Shown: piece after piece, positions 9,885 to 18,747 of the stretch
Layout: the number at the start of each line of letters is the position of its first letter
Position numbering within the stretch: position 1 is the first letter of the stretch
Origin: GWB1-38-13 sp964488535
Lineage (GTDB): Bacteria; Patescibacteriota; Microgenomatia; UBA8517
NCBI GenBank assembly: GCA_964488535.1
Contig: CAZAUT010000004.1
Coordinates: 6,451 to 70,450, forward strand
Direction of reading: 5' to 3'
Length of the DNA: 64,000 bases
The notes under the pieces: model-generated
What the model saw: the letters and a program-made list of their open reading frames with translations, nothing else
The model's database searches: none
What the model was told of the DNA's origin: nothing
Position numbers and translations under genes: made by a program

Positions 9885-10040
9885 GTTCTTTAATCCCTAT
9901 ATCGCTTAACTTTCTTAACCGATGCTTTCTCCCACTCCATACCCGCAGAATCCGTTATTATTCCACATCACTGATTTCCGGTACTTTTTATTTGCCGATT
10001 CACCAATATTTAGCATGTTCTTGCACACCAAATTCTAATT

Positions 10041-10049
10041 TGATACAAT
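10041..10049 (+). promoter_or_regulatory. extended -10 upstream of the 10062 gene
   Basis: TGATACAAT at 10041-10049 is a TGnTACAAT extended -10. The ATG at 10062 lies 12 bases downstream, so the leader would be about five bases. This argues against starting at the TTG at 10050. Confidence 0.5.
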
Positions 10050-10061
10050 TTGGTCAAATTT

Positions 10062-10310
10062 ATGGTTGAACCGATAATAGATGCACAACAGAACAAAGAG
10101 AGTGCAATACGAGACCAGGGTAAATCAATGGGGTTAGAAGGAGAAGAATTAGAAAAATTTCTTCAAGGTGAGCTTAGAAAGGAAGATCTTGGTATTCCTA
10201 GAATTGGTAAAACCCCTTGCCATGAACCCATAACACCTGAAAACCTAGTCCGGGATCCTCAAGAGGGTCTTTATATTAGACCAACGAAAAGAAAATCTGG
10301 TAAACCCTAA
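10062..10310 (+). CDS. small hypothetical protein
   Basis: 82 residues from the ATG at 10062; an in-frame TTG at 10050 would touch the -10 box. Charged and soluble, with IRDQGKSMGLEGEELEKFLQ predicted helical, then a Pro-rich tail (PCHEPITPENLVRDP). No family recognised. It stands alone between the helicase and the FemAB-like gene, each with its own promoter. Confidence 0.5.
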   Translation: MVEPIIDAQQNKESAIRDQGKSMGLEGEELEKFLQGELRKEDLGIPRIGKTPCHEPITPENLVRDPQEGLYIRPTKRKSGKP

Positions 10311-10439
10311 AAGGACTAGTTGAAGCTTAACAAGAAGCCGTATCTTAAACTGCTATCTTTTTGAACTGATTTGTCAATCTCCCAAACAAACAGAAATACC
10401 AATATCAAACCTGAATATTCTTTAATTGTTAAATCTCTA

Positions 10440-10445
10440 TATAAT
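10440..10445 (+). promoter_or_regulatory. -10 box of femAB-like gene, leaderless
   Basis: TATAAT at 10440-10445 is five bases before the ATG at 10451; no room for a ribosome-binding site. Confidence 0.6.
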
Positions 10446-10450
10446 GAATC

Positions 10451-11548
10451 ATGAGTTTTCGTCTTGTAGAAAATTCCGAAAAAGAATCGTTCAACAAAAA
10501 GGCAGTACACCCCCTCCAATCATGGGAATGGGGGAATTTTAGAAAAGAAAGCGGCAACGGTGTTATCAGATTTGTAAACGCACATAAAAAAACAATTATT
10601 GAATCGTACACGCTTCTTACACACAAATTACCCGTATCTAAATATAAAATCGGCACACTTATCAAGTGTCCCAAACCTACAAAAGAACTTTTTCCATACC
10701 TTAAAAAATTGGCGAAGGAAAATAATTTGATTTTTATCAAACTCGAGCCGAATGTAACAATAAACTCAAAACTCAAAAGTCAAAACTCAAAGTTACAACT
10801 AAAAACTAAAAACGATTGGGGCGAATTTTTACAAAATAGTGGTTGCATAAAAGGAAAGACGCTTTTTACCCCGACATCTTTCTGGATAGATCTTGCGAAA
10901 TCGGAGGATGAACTTCTTAAATCCTTCTCCTCAAAAACCCGCTATAACATCCGATTGGCGCAAAAACACGGAGTTACCGTAACAAGTGATTCTTCCGACA
11001 AAGCATTTGAAAAATATCTGGAACTGACTTTTGAAACCGCAGAAAGACAGGGTTTTTTTGCCCACACCGAGAAATACCACAGGTTGATGTGGAAGCACCT
11101 GGGTGAAAACCAAAAACCAAAAATCCCCGAAGGAGAACAAGTTCCCTACGGGGCAGGCAAAAATCAAATAGCATATCTTCTGACGGCTACCTACAATAAA
11201 GAAGTAATTACTACCTGGATATTGTTTGTCTGGAAGGATTTTCTGTATTACCCTTACGGAGCCAGTAGTGATAAGTATAGAAACGTCATGGCTAATAATT
11301 TAATCATGTGGGAAGCGATAAAATTTGGGAAAAAAATGGGTTTAAAGACTTTTGATCTATGGGGAAGAGAGGAAGGAAAGGGTTTTACAAAATTTAAGGA
11401 AGGTTACAATCCGCAAGTAGTGGAATTTTTAGGCAGTTGGGATTTTGTTGCCAATAAACCGTTATATTATCTTTACCGCGGAATCGAATATTTAAGATGG
11501 CAAGTCTTAAAATTTCCATCAAAAATTAAACAAAGATTGAGAATATGA
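10451..11548 (+). CDS. FemAB-family aminoacyltransferase (peptidoglycan bridge type)
   Basis: 365 residues with two GNAT-like halves. The C-terminal half carries YLLTATYNKEVITTWILFVWKDFLYYPYGASS and LKTFDLWGREEGKGFTKFKEGY, the conserved FemAB core that binds lipid II and aminoacyl-tRNA. Likely adds amino acids to the peptidoglycan stem peptide at the inner membrane face. Residues about 104-121, coded by 10759-10812, are an actcaaaactcaaaag word insertion giving a Ser/Lys/Asn/Leu run (KLKSQNSKLQLKTK). Overlaps the next gene by 4 bp. Confidence 0.85.
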   Translation: MSFRLVENSEKESFNKKAVHPLQSWEWGNFRKESGNGVIRFVNAHKKTIIESYTLLTHKLPVSKYKIGTLIKCPKPTKELFPYLKKLAKENNLIFIKLEPNVTINSKLKSQNSKLQLKTKNDWGEFLQNSGCIKGKTLFTPTSFWIDLAKSEDELLKSFSSKTRYNIRLAQKHGVTVTSDSSDKAFEKYLELTFETAERQGFFAHTEKYHRLMWKHLGENQKPKIPEGEQVPYGAGKNQIAYLLTATYNKEVITTWILFVWKDFLYYPYGASSDKYRNVMANNLIMWEAIKFGKKMGLKTFDLWGREEGKGFTKFKEGYNPQVVEFLGSWDFVANKPLYYLYRGIEYLRWQVLKFPSKIKQRLRI

Positions 11549-11808
11549 GAGTGATAGAAAAGAAAACTTGGCCGGAATTGTTTAAAAAGGTCAAGAGTAG
11601 AAAAAAGAATTTTGATGTGAGACTTTCCGATTTTAAATGTTTACCGGGAGATGTTTTGGTTTTGAAAGAATGGGACCCCGATACAAATAATTACACAGGA
11701 AGAGTGGTAAGGCGGAAAATTAAATTTATATTAAAATCCAAAGATATTGAAAAATTTTGGAGCAAGAAAGAAATCAAAAAACATGGGTTTGTTATAATGG
11801 GGTTTTGA
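11545..11808 (+). CDS. DUF3850 (ASCH/PUA-like) domain protein
   Basis: 87 residues. K-T-W-P-E-L-F near the start, then FDVRLSDFKCLPGDVLVLKEWDPDTNNYTGR, is the DUF3850 pattern (R-x-N/S-D, G-D-x-L, E-W-D-P). The fold is PUA/ASCH-like and probably binds RNA or nucleotides. Translationally coupled to the FemAB-like gene by ATGA overlap. Confidence 0.8.
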   Translation: MRVIEKKTWPELFKKVKSRKKNFDVRLSDFKCLPGDVLVLKEWDPDTNNYTGRVVRRKIKFILKSKDIEKFWSKKEIKKHGFVIMGF

Positions 11809-11809
11809 T

Positions 11810-12469
11810 ATGCACGGATTTAAAAGATTTCAGGGATTATTTATCATTATCGCAGTAGTAGTTTTCGTCAACATATTAAGTTACTATTTTCCAAAGGAAG
11901 AGGTGGAAGAGTTAATTGGGAATGCGGGAATTTTAGCCCCGATCGTTTACATTTTCTTTCATTTGTTAACATATATTTTTGCCCCTTTAAGCGGAACCTC
12001 AGTTACCGCAATTGGTTTTTTTCTTTTTGGTGAAACCGTTGTCATTTACTCTTATATTACCGTACTTCTGTCGTCTGCGATCAATTTTTACATAGCACGA
12101 AGATGGGGAATTAAAGTTGTTAACGGTCTTGTTGGGAAAGAGGCTCTAAACAAATATATTGGATTTGTAGATGATCATGGATACACAATGCTTACCCTTT
12201 CGAGAATATTTTTGCATGGTTTTTCTGATATTACTTCCTACTTTGCAGGACTTTCGAAAATGAAATTCCTGCCATATTTTTTAATAAGTGTTATCGCTAC
12301 AATACCGGGAACAATTCTTCTGTACTTTATTTCCAGATTTTCAAAATCAACCCTCGAATATGTTGTTTACAGCTTTTTATTTGCATCCATATTTTTTCCG
12401 ATATTCATTCTTTTCAAATCAATGATTTTTAAAAAGAAACCGGTTGAGCACAATAGTTCAGTAGACTGA
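11810..12469 (+). CDS. TVP38/TMEM64-type (VTT/DedA-like) membrane protein
   Basis: 219 residues with about five membrane helices. The central block APLSGTSVTAIGFFLFGETVVIYSYITVLLSSAINFYIARRWG and the later LTLSRIFLHGFSDITSYFAGLSKMKFLPYF match the VTT domain, including G-x-F-F-G and the re-entrant segment. VTT proteins are thought to move lipids or carrier phosphates across membranes. One base after the previous stop, so same operon. Confidence 0.82.
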   Translation: MHGFKRFQGLFIIIAVVVFVNILSYYFPKEEVEELIGNAGILAPIVYIFFHLLTYIFAPLSGTSVTAIGFFLFGETVVIYSYITVLLSSAINFYIARRWGIKVVNGLVGKEALNKYIGFVDDHGYTMLTLSRIFLHGFSDITSYFAGLSKMKFLPYFLISVIATIPGTILLYFISRFSKSTLEYVVYSFLFASIFFPIFILFKSMIFKKKPVEHNSSVD

Positions 12470-12499
12470 ACTACATGACTAAACATTTACACCATATAT

Positions 12500-12508
12500 T
12501 GTTATAAT
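12500..12508 (+). promoter_or_regulatory. extended -10 of the histidine phosphatase gene, leaderless
   Basis: TGTTATAAT at 12500-12508 is a perfect TGnTATAAT; the ATG at 12517 is eight bases away. Confidence 0.65.
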
Positions 12509-12516
12509 TCACAAAC

Positions 12517-13089
12517 ATGATTGAAATTGTTTTTGAATCACATTCAACAACTGTCGACAACGAAGCACATCTTTCCTCGGGACATTTTGATGTCGGGCTT
12601 TCGAAGCTTGGTGTTAAACAATCGCAAGAATTGGGAGAGCGATATAAAAACACAAATTTCGATGTGATCTTTTGTTCTGACCTCCAAAGAAGCTATAAAA
12701 CCGCTGAAATTGGATTTGGAAATAAGTATCCGATCATTCGCGATAAACGGCTCCGTGAGTGTGATTATGGCGACCTTACACAAAAACCAAGCAGCATTGT
12801 AGACGGGGAAAAATTAAAAAGGATAAAAATCCCCTTTCCGAATGGGGAAAGTTATGATGACTGCGCAAAAAGAATAAAGGAGTTTTTGGAAGATTTATTA
12901 AAGGACTACGAAGGTAAAACCGTCATGATTGTCGGACACCGCGCGACACAATACGGACTTGAACACTGGATTAAAGGAATTCCTTTGAAGGAAATTATTG
13001 CAACTCCATGGAAATGGCAACCCGGTTGGACTTATCAATTTTCGGGGTTTGCCTCTTCACGTCTTCCCAACTCCAAAGCGTTTATGTGA
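12517..13089 (+). CDS. histidine phosphatase superfamily protein
   Basis: 190 residues. The usual RHG is replaced by FESHSTTVDNEAHLSSG: the nucleophilic His is kept but the preceding Arg is not, as in a subfamily with an ESH/ETH-S-x-T-x-D-N-E start. LSKLGVKQSQELGERY, the partner Glu region LRECDYGD, and the second catalytic His in VMIVGHRATQYGLEHW complete the family pattern. Likely a small-molecule phosphatase; substrate unknown. Confidence 0.82.
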   Translation: MIEIVFESHSTTVDNEAHLSSGHFDVGLSKLGVKQSQELGERYKNTNFDVIFCSDLQRSYKTAEIGFGNKYPIIRDKRLRECDYGDLTQKPSSIVDGEKLKRIKIPFPNGESYDDCAKRIKEFLEDLLKDYEGKTVMIVGHRATQYGLEHWIKGIPLKEIIATPWKWQPGWTYQFSGFASSRLPNSKAFM

Positions 13090-13419
13090 TTAAAAACTTA
13101 CCTTATTGAGTTTATTATTATTTTCAATTTTTCCCGTTTTCGTGTCGTATTCGGCATTTTCCCAATCCGAACATCTTCTTACTAGTGCCAAACAATGCCT
13201 ACTAAGAACAAAACGCCTTACGGGACCTGTCCAATAAAAATCGCCCTTGGCAATCCGCAAGGGATCAATTCCTGTTGTTTGTGCTATATGGTATAAAGTG
13301 CAGGGTTTCCCGCTATCCGCTACAGGACAATTATTTTCCTGACATCTTTTTAATTTGGTGCCCCAATTTATCAGCCAATCGGCAAATCTGTTTACGTGTA
13401 TTTCAGCCATAATTGTCAA
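13090..13419 (-). CDS. hypothetical protein with conserved-looking Cys/His
   Basis: 109 residues (MTIMAEIHVNRFADWLINWG). It has three Cys in the N-terminal half (RCQENNCPVADSGKPC) and a WTGPVRRFVLSRHCLALVRRC stretch. The start is chosen because ATGA overlaps the stop of the NUDIX gene at 13416-13419. No family recognised; the clustered Cys could bind metal. Confidence 0.55.
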   Translation of the reverse strand: MTIMAEIHVNRFADWLINWGTKLKRCQENNCPVADSGKPCTLYHIAQTTGIDPLRIAKGDFYWTGPVRRFVLSRHCLALVRRCSDWENAEYDTKTGKIENNNKLNKVSF

Positions 13420-13895
13420 ACAGATTCGTTGAGTAATCGTTTTATCTTTTCCATGTTTTCCTCAATCAATTCTCTTTGTTCCGGCCAGAACATGGAGGGT
13501 AATTTGTTAATATCAAACCATTCCAATTGTAAATTACCTTCATCCGGCTGGAGATTTTGTTTTCCTGAAACATCACCTGTAACAAATAAAAAATAATGCG
13601 CAATTTTCCAATCTGTCTTTTTAAAGGAAAATCTTTCCTTAACTCCAAGTTTGCAAATCATCTTTATATTTTGAAGTCCCGTTTCTTCGCAAATTTCTCT
13701 AATTGCAGTATTCTTAATCGTCTCCCCCCGTTCACGCGTACCTTTTGGAAGCACGTAGTCCTTATATTTGTCCGTTTTAAGAAGGGCAATTTTTAACTTT
13801 GCCCGATCTTTTCTAATTACTATTCCACCCGCAGTGGTAGAAACTGGAAAGTTAGAATCGTTAGGTTTTATATACCAGCTTTTATCAATTTTCAT
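13416..13895 (-). CDS. NUDIX hydrolase
   Basis: 159 residues starting MKIDKSWYIKPNDSN at 13895, overlapping the upstream helicase stop by 11 bp; the longer frame to 14204 lies inside the helicase gene and is rejected. The NUDIX box follows the YVLPKGTRERGETIK loop: G-x5-E-x7-REICEETGL. YVLPKG is typical of Ap4A/dNTP-type NUDIX enzymes. Probably removes oxidised or signalling nucleotides. Confidence 0.85.
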   Translation of the reverse strand: MKIDKSWYIKPNDSNFPVSTTAGGIVIRKDRAKLKIALLKTDKYKDYVLPKGTRERGETIKNTAIREICEETGLQNIKMICKLGVKERFSFKKTDWKIAHYFLFVTGDVSGKQNLQPDEGNLQLEWFDINKLPSMFWPEQRELIEENMEKIKRLLNESV

Positions 13896-16800
13896 CCGTG
13901 TTACAGAATAACTTATACTCACAATTTTTACAAAGCATGTTGCCGGAGCATTTGAAATCGCTTCCCTCAATTTGCTTTTTATAATCCAATATTTCTGCTT
14001 TTGCTTTTTCGATTTGTTCATAGGTCCTTGTTGTTGTAACAATTTTTGGCGTGTCAAAGTAATATAACGAAAGTTTAATATGATCCGGTTTTTGGTTAAA
14101 AGGATATTCGGGAATCGTCGACGCTGCCATTGCATAAATACACAGCTGCAAATCGGTGTCTGCTTCTTTTTGTGAAATCGGATTCGCGCCGGTTTTATAA
14201 TCAATAATATGAATTCCGTTTCCGTCTTTATCTACCCTATCGATTTTCCCACCTACTTTTAATCCGGATAAATTTACAATAAACGGCTGTTCTGTTTGAA
14301 TCGGCAATATTTTGGGGTTAAAAAGATTTTCAAGATAGTGTTTCAGAAACTTTTTAATTTTCTCATAAGATCGTGTTTCATGAGCTTTACTTGTATATCC
14401 GTCTGATATCCATTTTTCTTCCAAAATTTTGTGCATCAACTCAAGTGTCGGCTTTTCCCCCGCTTTTACATCATCGTAAAACTTCTTCATAACTTGATGA
14501 AATGTGTTTCCAAAGCTTTGTGATGAGGTTGGGGGGGTCGGAAGTTTATAAATATAATGCAACTTATAATGAAGCGGGCATATTCGGAAGGTCTCAATTT
14601 GAGAATAAGAAAGAAAATCTACATGAATAGGTAGGTGGTGGTTGGTTGTTGGTAGTTGGGACGGCTCGGTAGGCTCGTAATCCATGAAGCTAAGTTGTTC
14701 GCTCCGTTCTACATTCTTCATACTACCTTCTACACTTGTTCCAAGCGCTTCCCCCACAAACGGCGAAAGTTTCTTCTCCCTTTTTCCTTCTCCGTAATAA
14801 TCAGCTGCGGTTAAATAAAGCCGCTCTTTTGCCCGAGTCATTCCGACATAAAAAAGCCGTCTTTCCTCCTGAATGTGATAGTCACCTTTCGGCAAGACTT
14901 CCTTGATAAGTTCGTCAGGGATAGGGATCTGCTCTCTTCTTTCGGTTGTGGGAAATCTTTGTCCTACAAGATTGATGAGAAATACGACTGGAAATTCTAA
15001 ACCCTTGGAAGAATGAACCGTCAATATGTTTACTGCATTGACATCTCCCCAATCAGTGTCAGATGCCAGGGGTGACTCACCAAGTTCACTTGCAAGGTCT
15101 ATCCAGTCAACAACGGCACGAACAGTTGCGTCTTCGTGTTCAACCTCGTAAGTTTTCAGTTTGTCAAAAAACTTGGAAATGTTTTTTGCCCGTCTTTCCG
15201 CCAGCGGTGTATCGGGGGAAAGAAGTTTTAAAATAAGCCCCGTGTCGTTTAGAAAATTATAAAGAAGCTGTCCCGCCGGTTCTTTGTTTATTAATTTTTG
15301 TTGATCGCTGATTACTTTTAATAACTTGTTTAATTTTTCTCTTGTTTCGTCCGAAACGAAAATGTCGTTATTCTTTTCCAATGCCTCGAAAAGTGATAGA
15401 TTTTTATACTTTGCGTAATTTGTTATCTTGATTAAATCTCGGGCGGGAATATCAAAATATTCTATTGAAAGTAAACGATACATCGACACCGAATCGTCAA
15501 AGTCATACAGAACTTTAAGGAATGAAATGAGATCCACTATTTCAGGCTGTTTGAAAAGCCGTCCGGGACCCAAGAATTGGTAAGGAATTCCGTGTCTGGA
15601 CATGGCGCGCATGAAGGGCTCGGCGTGGTTATTGGCACGAACCAATATCGCGATGTCGCGATAATTTAGTTGATTAGTCAATTGAGTTAATTGGTTGATT
15701 GAGTTTTTTTCTTGTTTTCCTTGGTCAACTCTGTCAACTGGACTAACTAGTTCACTTACTGTTTTTGCCACTGCTTCCGCTTCGTTTTCAACCCGGTCAA
15801 GATGTAAAAATTTAACCCGTTCATCAACTACGTCCGAATATTTAACTTGTGAAACCAATTTCTTATTGATCTTTTCAACCACTTCCAACCGGTCAGGATT
15901 ATTGTACTGGATCAACTTATATGACTTATCCAATATTTCCTGATCCGAACGGTAGTTTTTGGTTAATGTAATAACTTTTGCTTTCGGATAGTATTTTCGA
16001 AAGTACAAAGCATTAGAAACTGCAGCCCCACGGAAGCGATAAATGCTTTGGTCATCATCTAAAACGACAGTAATATTTCCCTCCGGGGTCGGAGACCCCT
16101 CTTTCCGAGTCAGAGACTTCTCCAAGTCGGCGACCAGGTCGGAGACCTCTTTTCCCGCCAGCAATTTCACTAATTCGTTTTGCGAAATGTTGGTGTCCTG
16201 AAACTCATCAACCAAAATATATTTGAATTTATTTTGATATTCTTTCAGCACATTCGGGCGCTTACGAAATAGTTCCAAAGTTTTTACAATCAGATCCCCA
16301 AAATCCATCACCCCTTCTTTGGTTTTCAATTCATCATATGTTTTATACGCTCCCGCCAACTCCTTCCATTTTTGCAGTTCAATCTCTTCATCCTTCGCCT
16401 CGCCGAAGTCCCGCTCGGTGGGACGAAGGCGGGGTTTTTCTTTTTTAATTTTTGACTTTTCATTTTGATTTTTGCTTGCCCCTCGAAGCCCTGCTGAGCG
16501 GGGCGAAGTGGGGAGTTTTAAGTTTACCCAATCAAGGTATTGATTGGGTAAAATATCCTCATCCTGCAACCTTGAAAAATGAGTCAGCATCCCGTCAATA
16601 AATTTCGTAGGGTTTCCTAAAGGACGGAAATATTCAAGTTCAAATTTGAAAAGATTTTTTCTGAAAAACTGGATCGATTCGGCTTGGGTGTTTAACTTGT
16701 ATTTCGGATTAAGTCCGATATGAACTGCTTCGTTTTTTAAAATTCTATCGCAAAAGGAGTGAAAGGTGGAAATCCACATTTGCGTGTACCCCAAAGGAAG

Positions 16801-17022
16801 TGCAACATCAATTCGCTCCTGCATTTCGGCAGCTGCTTTTTCGGTGAAAGTCAGAGCCAAAATTTCCGGCGGCTTGGCAAGTTTTTTTTCAATCAGAAAT
16901 TTTACCCGCTCGGTAATGACCGTCGTCTTCCCCGTCCCGGCACCTGCAATAATCATTAAGGGACCATTTTTATATTCAACTGCTTTCTTTTGTTCCTCGT
17001 TTAACTTTCTATCACCCGACAT
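13885..17022 (-). CDS. UvrD-type helicase fused to PD-(D/E)XK nuclease (AddA/RecB-like)
   Basis: 1045 residues. Helicase: Walker A AGAGTGKT near residue 27, ILVDEFQDTN, VLDDDQSIYRFRGA, TLTKNYRS, VNILTVHSSKGLEFPVVF, RRLFYVGMTRAKERLYLTA. C-terminal nuclease: LSYSQIETFRICPLHYKLHY, then GNGIHIIDYKTGANP (Asp and Lys of the active site). One Cys (FRIC) plus CKNCEYKLFC suggest a 4Fe-4S-type four-Cys cluster. Probable double-strand-break resection enzyme. At least four inserts look like repeat elements: residues about 170-212 (coded by 16389-16515), about 292-315 (16078-16150), about 423-453 (15664-15755) and about 761-800 (14621-14740). Confidence 0.9.
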   Translation of the reverse strand: MSGDRKLNEEQKKAVEYKNGPLMIIAGAGTGKTTVITERVKFLIEKKLAKPPEILALTFTEKAAAEMQERIDVALPLGYTQMWISTFHSFCDRILKNEAVHIGLNPKYKLNTQAESIQFFRKNLFKFELEYFRPLGNPTKFIDGMLTHFSRLQDEDILPNQYLDWVNLKLPTSPRSAGLRGASKNQNEKSKIKKEKPRLRPTERDFGEAKDEEIELQKWKELAGAYKTYDELKTKEGVMDFGDLIVKTLELFRKRPNVLKEYQNKFKYILVDEFQDTNISQNELVKLLAGKEVSDLVADLEKSLTRKEGSPTPEGNITVVLDDDQSIYRFRGAAVSNALYFRKYYPKAKVITLTKNYRSDQEILDKSYKLIQYNNPDRLEVVEKINKKLVSQVKYSDVVDERVKFLHLDRVENEAEAVAKTVSELVSPVDRVDQGKQEKNSINQLTQLTNQLNYRDIAILVRANNHAEPFMRAMSRHGIPYQFLGPGRLFKQPEIVDLISFLKVLYDFDDSVSMYRLLSIEYFDIPARDLIKITNYAKYKNLSLFEALEKNNDIFVSDETREKLNKLLKVISDQQKLINKEPAGQLLYNFLNDTGLILKLLSPDTPLAERRAKNISKFFDKLKTYEVEHEDATVRAVVDWIDLASELGESPLASDTDWGDVNAVNILTVHSSKGLEFPVVFLINLVGQRFPTTERREQIPIPDELIKEVLPKGDYHIQEERRLFYVGMTRAKERLYLTAADYYGEGKREKKLSPFVGEALGTSVEGSMKNVERSEQLSFMDYEPTEPSQLPTTNHHLPIHVDFLSYSQIETFRICPLHYKLHYIYKLPTPPTSSQSFGNTFHQVMKKFYDDVKAGEKPTLELMHKILEEKWISDGYTSKAHETRSYEKIKKFLKHYLENLFNPKILPIQTEQPFIVNLSGLKVGGKIDRVDKDGNGIHIIDYKTGANPISQKEADTDLQLCIYAMAASTIPEYPFNQKPDHIKLSLYYFDTPKIVTTTRTYEQIEKAKAEILDYKKQIEGSDFKCSGNMLCKNCEYKLFCNTDEN
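16078..16150. repeat. GGTCGGAGACC palindromic element inside the helicase gene
   Basis: ctccggggtcggagacccctc, then two diverged copies ending ggtcggagacctc, lie in frame in the helicase between a lysine-rich loop and the motif III strand. The core GGTCGGAGACC also occurs twice in valS at 53399-53432. Confidence 0.75.
16389..16515. repeat. composite palindromic and word-repeat insertion in the helicase gene
   Basis: Two GC-rich hairpins (cgaagtcccgctcggtggga side and cgaagccctgctgagcgggg side) flank an AT-rich word core resembling aaaatcaaaatgaaaagtc. The same hairpin type is intergenic at 32881-32949 and lies in tsaD at 52091-52155. It encodes a Lys/Arg/Ser/Pro-rich loop. Confidence 0.75.
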
Positions 17023-17076
17023 ATTTTTCCAATTTTAACACGATACTCGCAAGAATGTGTCCCAAGAAGCGCTTAA

Positions 17077-17649
17077 TTATTTTTTGTAGCTTAATAACAA
17101 TTTCGTTAGTATTTTATTCTTTTTCTTGTATCCATACTCTATTAATTTTTTCGCACTGTTAATTTTCAACTTTTTAAATCTCTTGTCCAAATACTCCAAA
17201 TCCCATTTAATTGCATCAGGAACTTTCGTACCTTTCGCTCCGGCTATCATAAATGAACGAATTAAACCAAGATCCGAAAATGCAGCCATTTCGTCGGCAG
17301 TATTAATAATTATTTCGTCTTCCGGTTTCGCCGGTCTGTTTATGCTTTCTATTAACCTCCCAACATCTTCAATCTTATCTTTCGGAAATTCTTTCATTTT
17401 TGAAAGAATACTTTTAGTAATTTTTGCCCCGTCTTTTCCCTCCCTTTCATTATCGGAATAATTTGATGCGTCATGAAATAGGGCAGCAGCAAATAAAACA
17501 TCCGTATCGTGCCTTTTTTCTTGCCCTGAAATTAGAAGTTTTACATTCTCCAAAACCTCCAATGCGTGGCCGTAGCAATGAAAGCGTGTGTTTCCCTGAA
17601 GTATTTCCTTCGCCTTTTTCTTTAATACTTCCTCCAATATCTTATCCAT
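17077..17649 (-). CDS. HD-domain phosphohydrolase
   Basis: 190 residues. Metal ligands of the HD fold: His in HCYGHALEVLENV near residue 24, His-Asp in AAALFHDASNYSD near residue 57, and a later Asp in IINTADEMAAFSD. Such proteins hydrolyse nucleotides or phosphorylated metabolites. Its last bases lie about 50 bp beyond the helicase start; a 24-bp palindrome (17690-17713) separates it from the upstream gene. Confidence 0.8.
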   Translation of the reverse strand: MDKILEEVLKKKAKEILQGNTRFHCYGHALEVLENVKLLISGQEKRHDTDVLFAAALFHDASNYSDNEREGKDGAKITKSILSKMKEFPKDKIEDVGRLIESINRPAKPEDEIIINTADEMAAFSDLGLIRSFMIAGAKGTKVPDAIKWDLEYLDKRFKKLKINSAKKLIEYGYKKKNKILTKLLLSYKK

Positions 17650-17689
17650 GTTTAAATTAATTTATTGTTAATTTATCAACCTTACTTTA

Positions 17690-17713
17690 GTGCCGTAGTA
17701 TAGACTACGGCAC
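17690..17713. repeat. palindrome family P1, copy 1
   Basis: Arms GTGCCGTAGT and ACTACGGCAC around ATAG. Intergenic on the minus-strand gene run. Identical or near-identical copies at 18288-18311, 30571-30594 (inverted orientation) and a split copy at 18829-18931. Confidence 0.9.
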
Positions 17714-17729
17714 CGTGTTATATTTATAT

Positions 17730-18269
17730 TCAAATATTTCCCAATACCTTTTTATATATCTTATATCCATTCATTTCATCTTTATATTTTATCCCGTCAA
17801 AATACTTATCTTTTAAACGCAATATTTCCAACTTGGCGGATTGTTTCTTTCGCAAAAGTGCAGATACTACATTGGTCATTCTAATTGACTCTATATTTAT
17901 ATCAGATGTATACCATACATCAAATTTCCACCGATATTTCTTACTGTAATAAACCAACTCCCAATAAAATCCTCTCATCTTATTTGGAGGGTCGTGTTCA
18001 GTCCAATCGACAAATCCTACAGTTTGAAAATAACCTGAATCTAAAAATTGCTTTGTTGTTACAATCGCGTTTTCCTTTGTGCAGGTTTCACTTTGGACAA
18101 AAACGTCAATGTCGGGACGATAAAGCAAGTCAAGCGCATAACTTCCCACACAAGTAACGTTGCCCAAGCTTTTTAATATAGAGTATATTTTCGTTTGGGT
18201 AATTACGTAATCAGCGTCCTTTCGCAAGTCCTCGGATCTTTTAAGTAATTCTTGTGTAGAAAGTGTCAT
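17730..18269 (-). CDS. nucleotidyltransferase-like protein
   Basis: 179 residues. CVGSYALDLLYRPDIDVFV near residue 39 has the G-S...D-x-D pattern of the polymerase-beta/MNT nucleotidyltransferase fold, and RWKFDVWYTS could supply the third acidic residue. It resembles stand-alone NT-fold proteins of unknown substrate. Flanked on both sides by P1 palindromes. Confidence 0.65.
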   Translation of the reverse strand: MTLSTQELLKRSEDLRKDADYVITQTKIYSILKSLGNVTCVGSYALDLLYRPDIDVFVQSETCTKENAIVTTKQFLDSGYFQTVGFVDWTEHDPPNKMRGFYWELVYYSKKYRWKFDVWYTSDINIESIRMTNVVSALLRKKQSAKLEILRLKDKYFDGIKYKDEMNGYKIYKKVLGNI

Positions 18270-18285
18270 TTTAATATATTGTGTT

Positions 18286-18313
18286 TAGTGCCGTAGTATA
18301 GACTACGGCACTA
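18286..18313. repeat. palindrome family P1, copy 2
   Basis: The same 24-bp hairpin as copy 1, here extended to 28 bp by TA..TA. Lies between the nucleotidyltransferase-like gene and the TrpR-like gene; could act as a bidirectional transcript end, though no T-run follows. Confidence 0.9.
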
Positions 18314-18333
18314 AGATTTATAAATATTATTTC

Positions 18334-18744
18334 CTATCTTATTACATCCTTGCGTTTAAAACCGGTGTATTCTTTTTTCTTAAAAATCATTTTTGCTCCG
18401 CCTGTTTTTCTATAAGCTCTTTTCTTGTATTCATAATCAATCTTCTCTTCTCTTTTGCCTATCAACTGAAAACAAAGCGGGTTGTCTTTCAGAGATTTTT
18501 CTACCGTCACAACAGTATGTTTTCCTACTTTCAAAATATCCATAATCTCATCGTAGGTAAGACCTTCATCCAAAGCCCCCGCAATCAAAATTCTTCTACC
18601 GATCTTCATTCTTTCGTCTGAAGTTAATATCCCATTTATTATTTCCTCAACTTCATTCCCGTCTTTTGCTGCCAAAAAAGCAGAACGGAGTTTGTTGAGT
18701 GCCTCAAAAATATCTTCTTTGGTTAAGAACTTGTACCTTCTCAT
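18334..18744 (-). CDS. TrpR/YerC-family DNA-binding protein
   Basis: 136 residues. RYKFLTKEDIFEALNKLRSAFLAAKDGNEVEEIINGILTSDERMKIGRRI followed by the helix-turn-helix GLTYDEIMDILKVGKHTVVTVEKSL is the YerC/YecD branch of the Trp repressor fold. A Lys/Arg-rich C-terminal tail of about 40 residues is extra. Target unknown. A 16-bp perfect inverted repeat sits directly before its start and could be its own operator. Confidence 0.82.
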   Translation of the reverse strand: MRRYKFLTKEDIFEALNKLRSAFLAAKDGNEVEEIINGILTSDERMKIGRRILIAGALDEGLTYDEIMDILKVGKHTVVTVEKSLKDNPLCFQLIGKREEKIDYEYKKRAYRKTGGAKMIFKKKEYTGFKRKDVIR

Positions 18745-18747
18745 GCT

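Noticed and set aside
13896..14204. N-terminal extension of the NUDIX gene
   Set aside because: It lies wholly inside the helicase gene, and the extension has no NUDIX homology; MKIDKS at 13895 is the natural start.
15695..15943. Antisense frames in helicase and groEL genes (also 45870-46526)
   Set aside because: Long shadow frames opposite conserved coding sequence; no independent signal.
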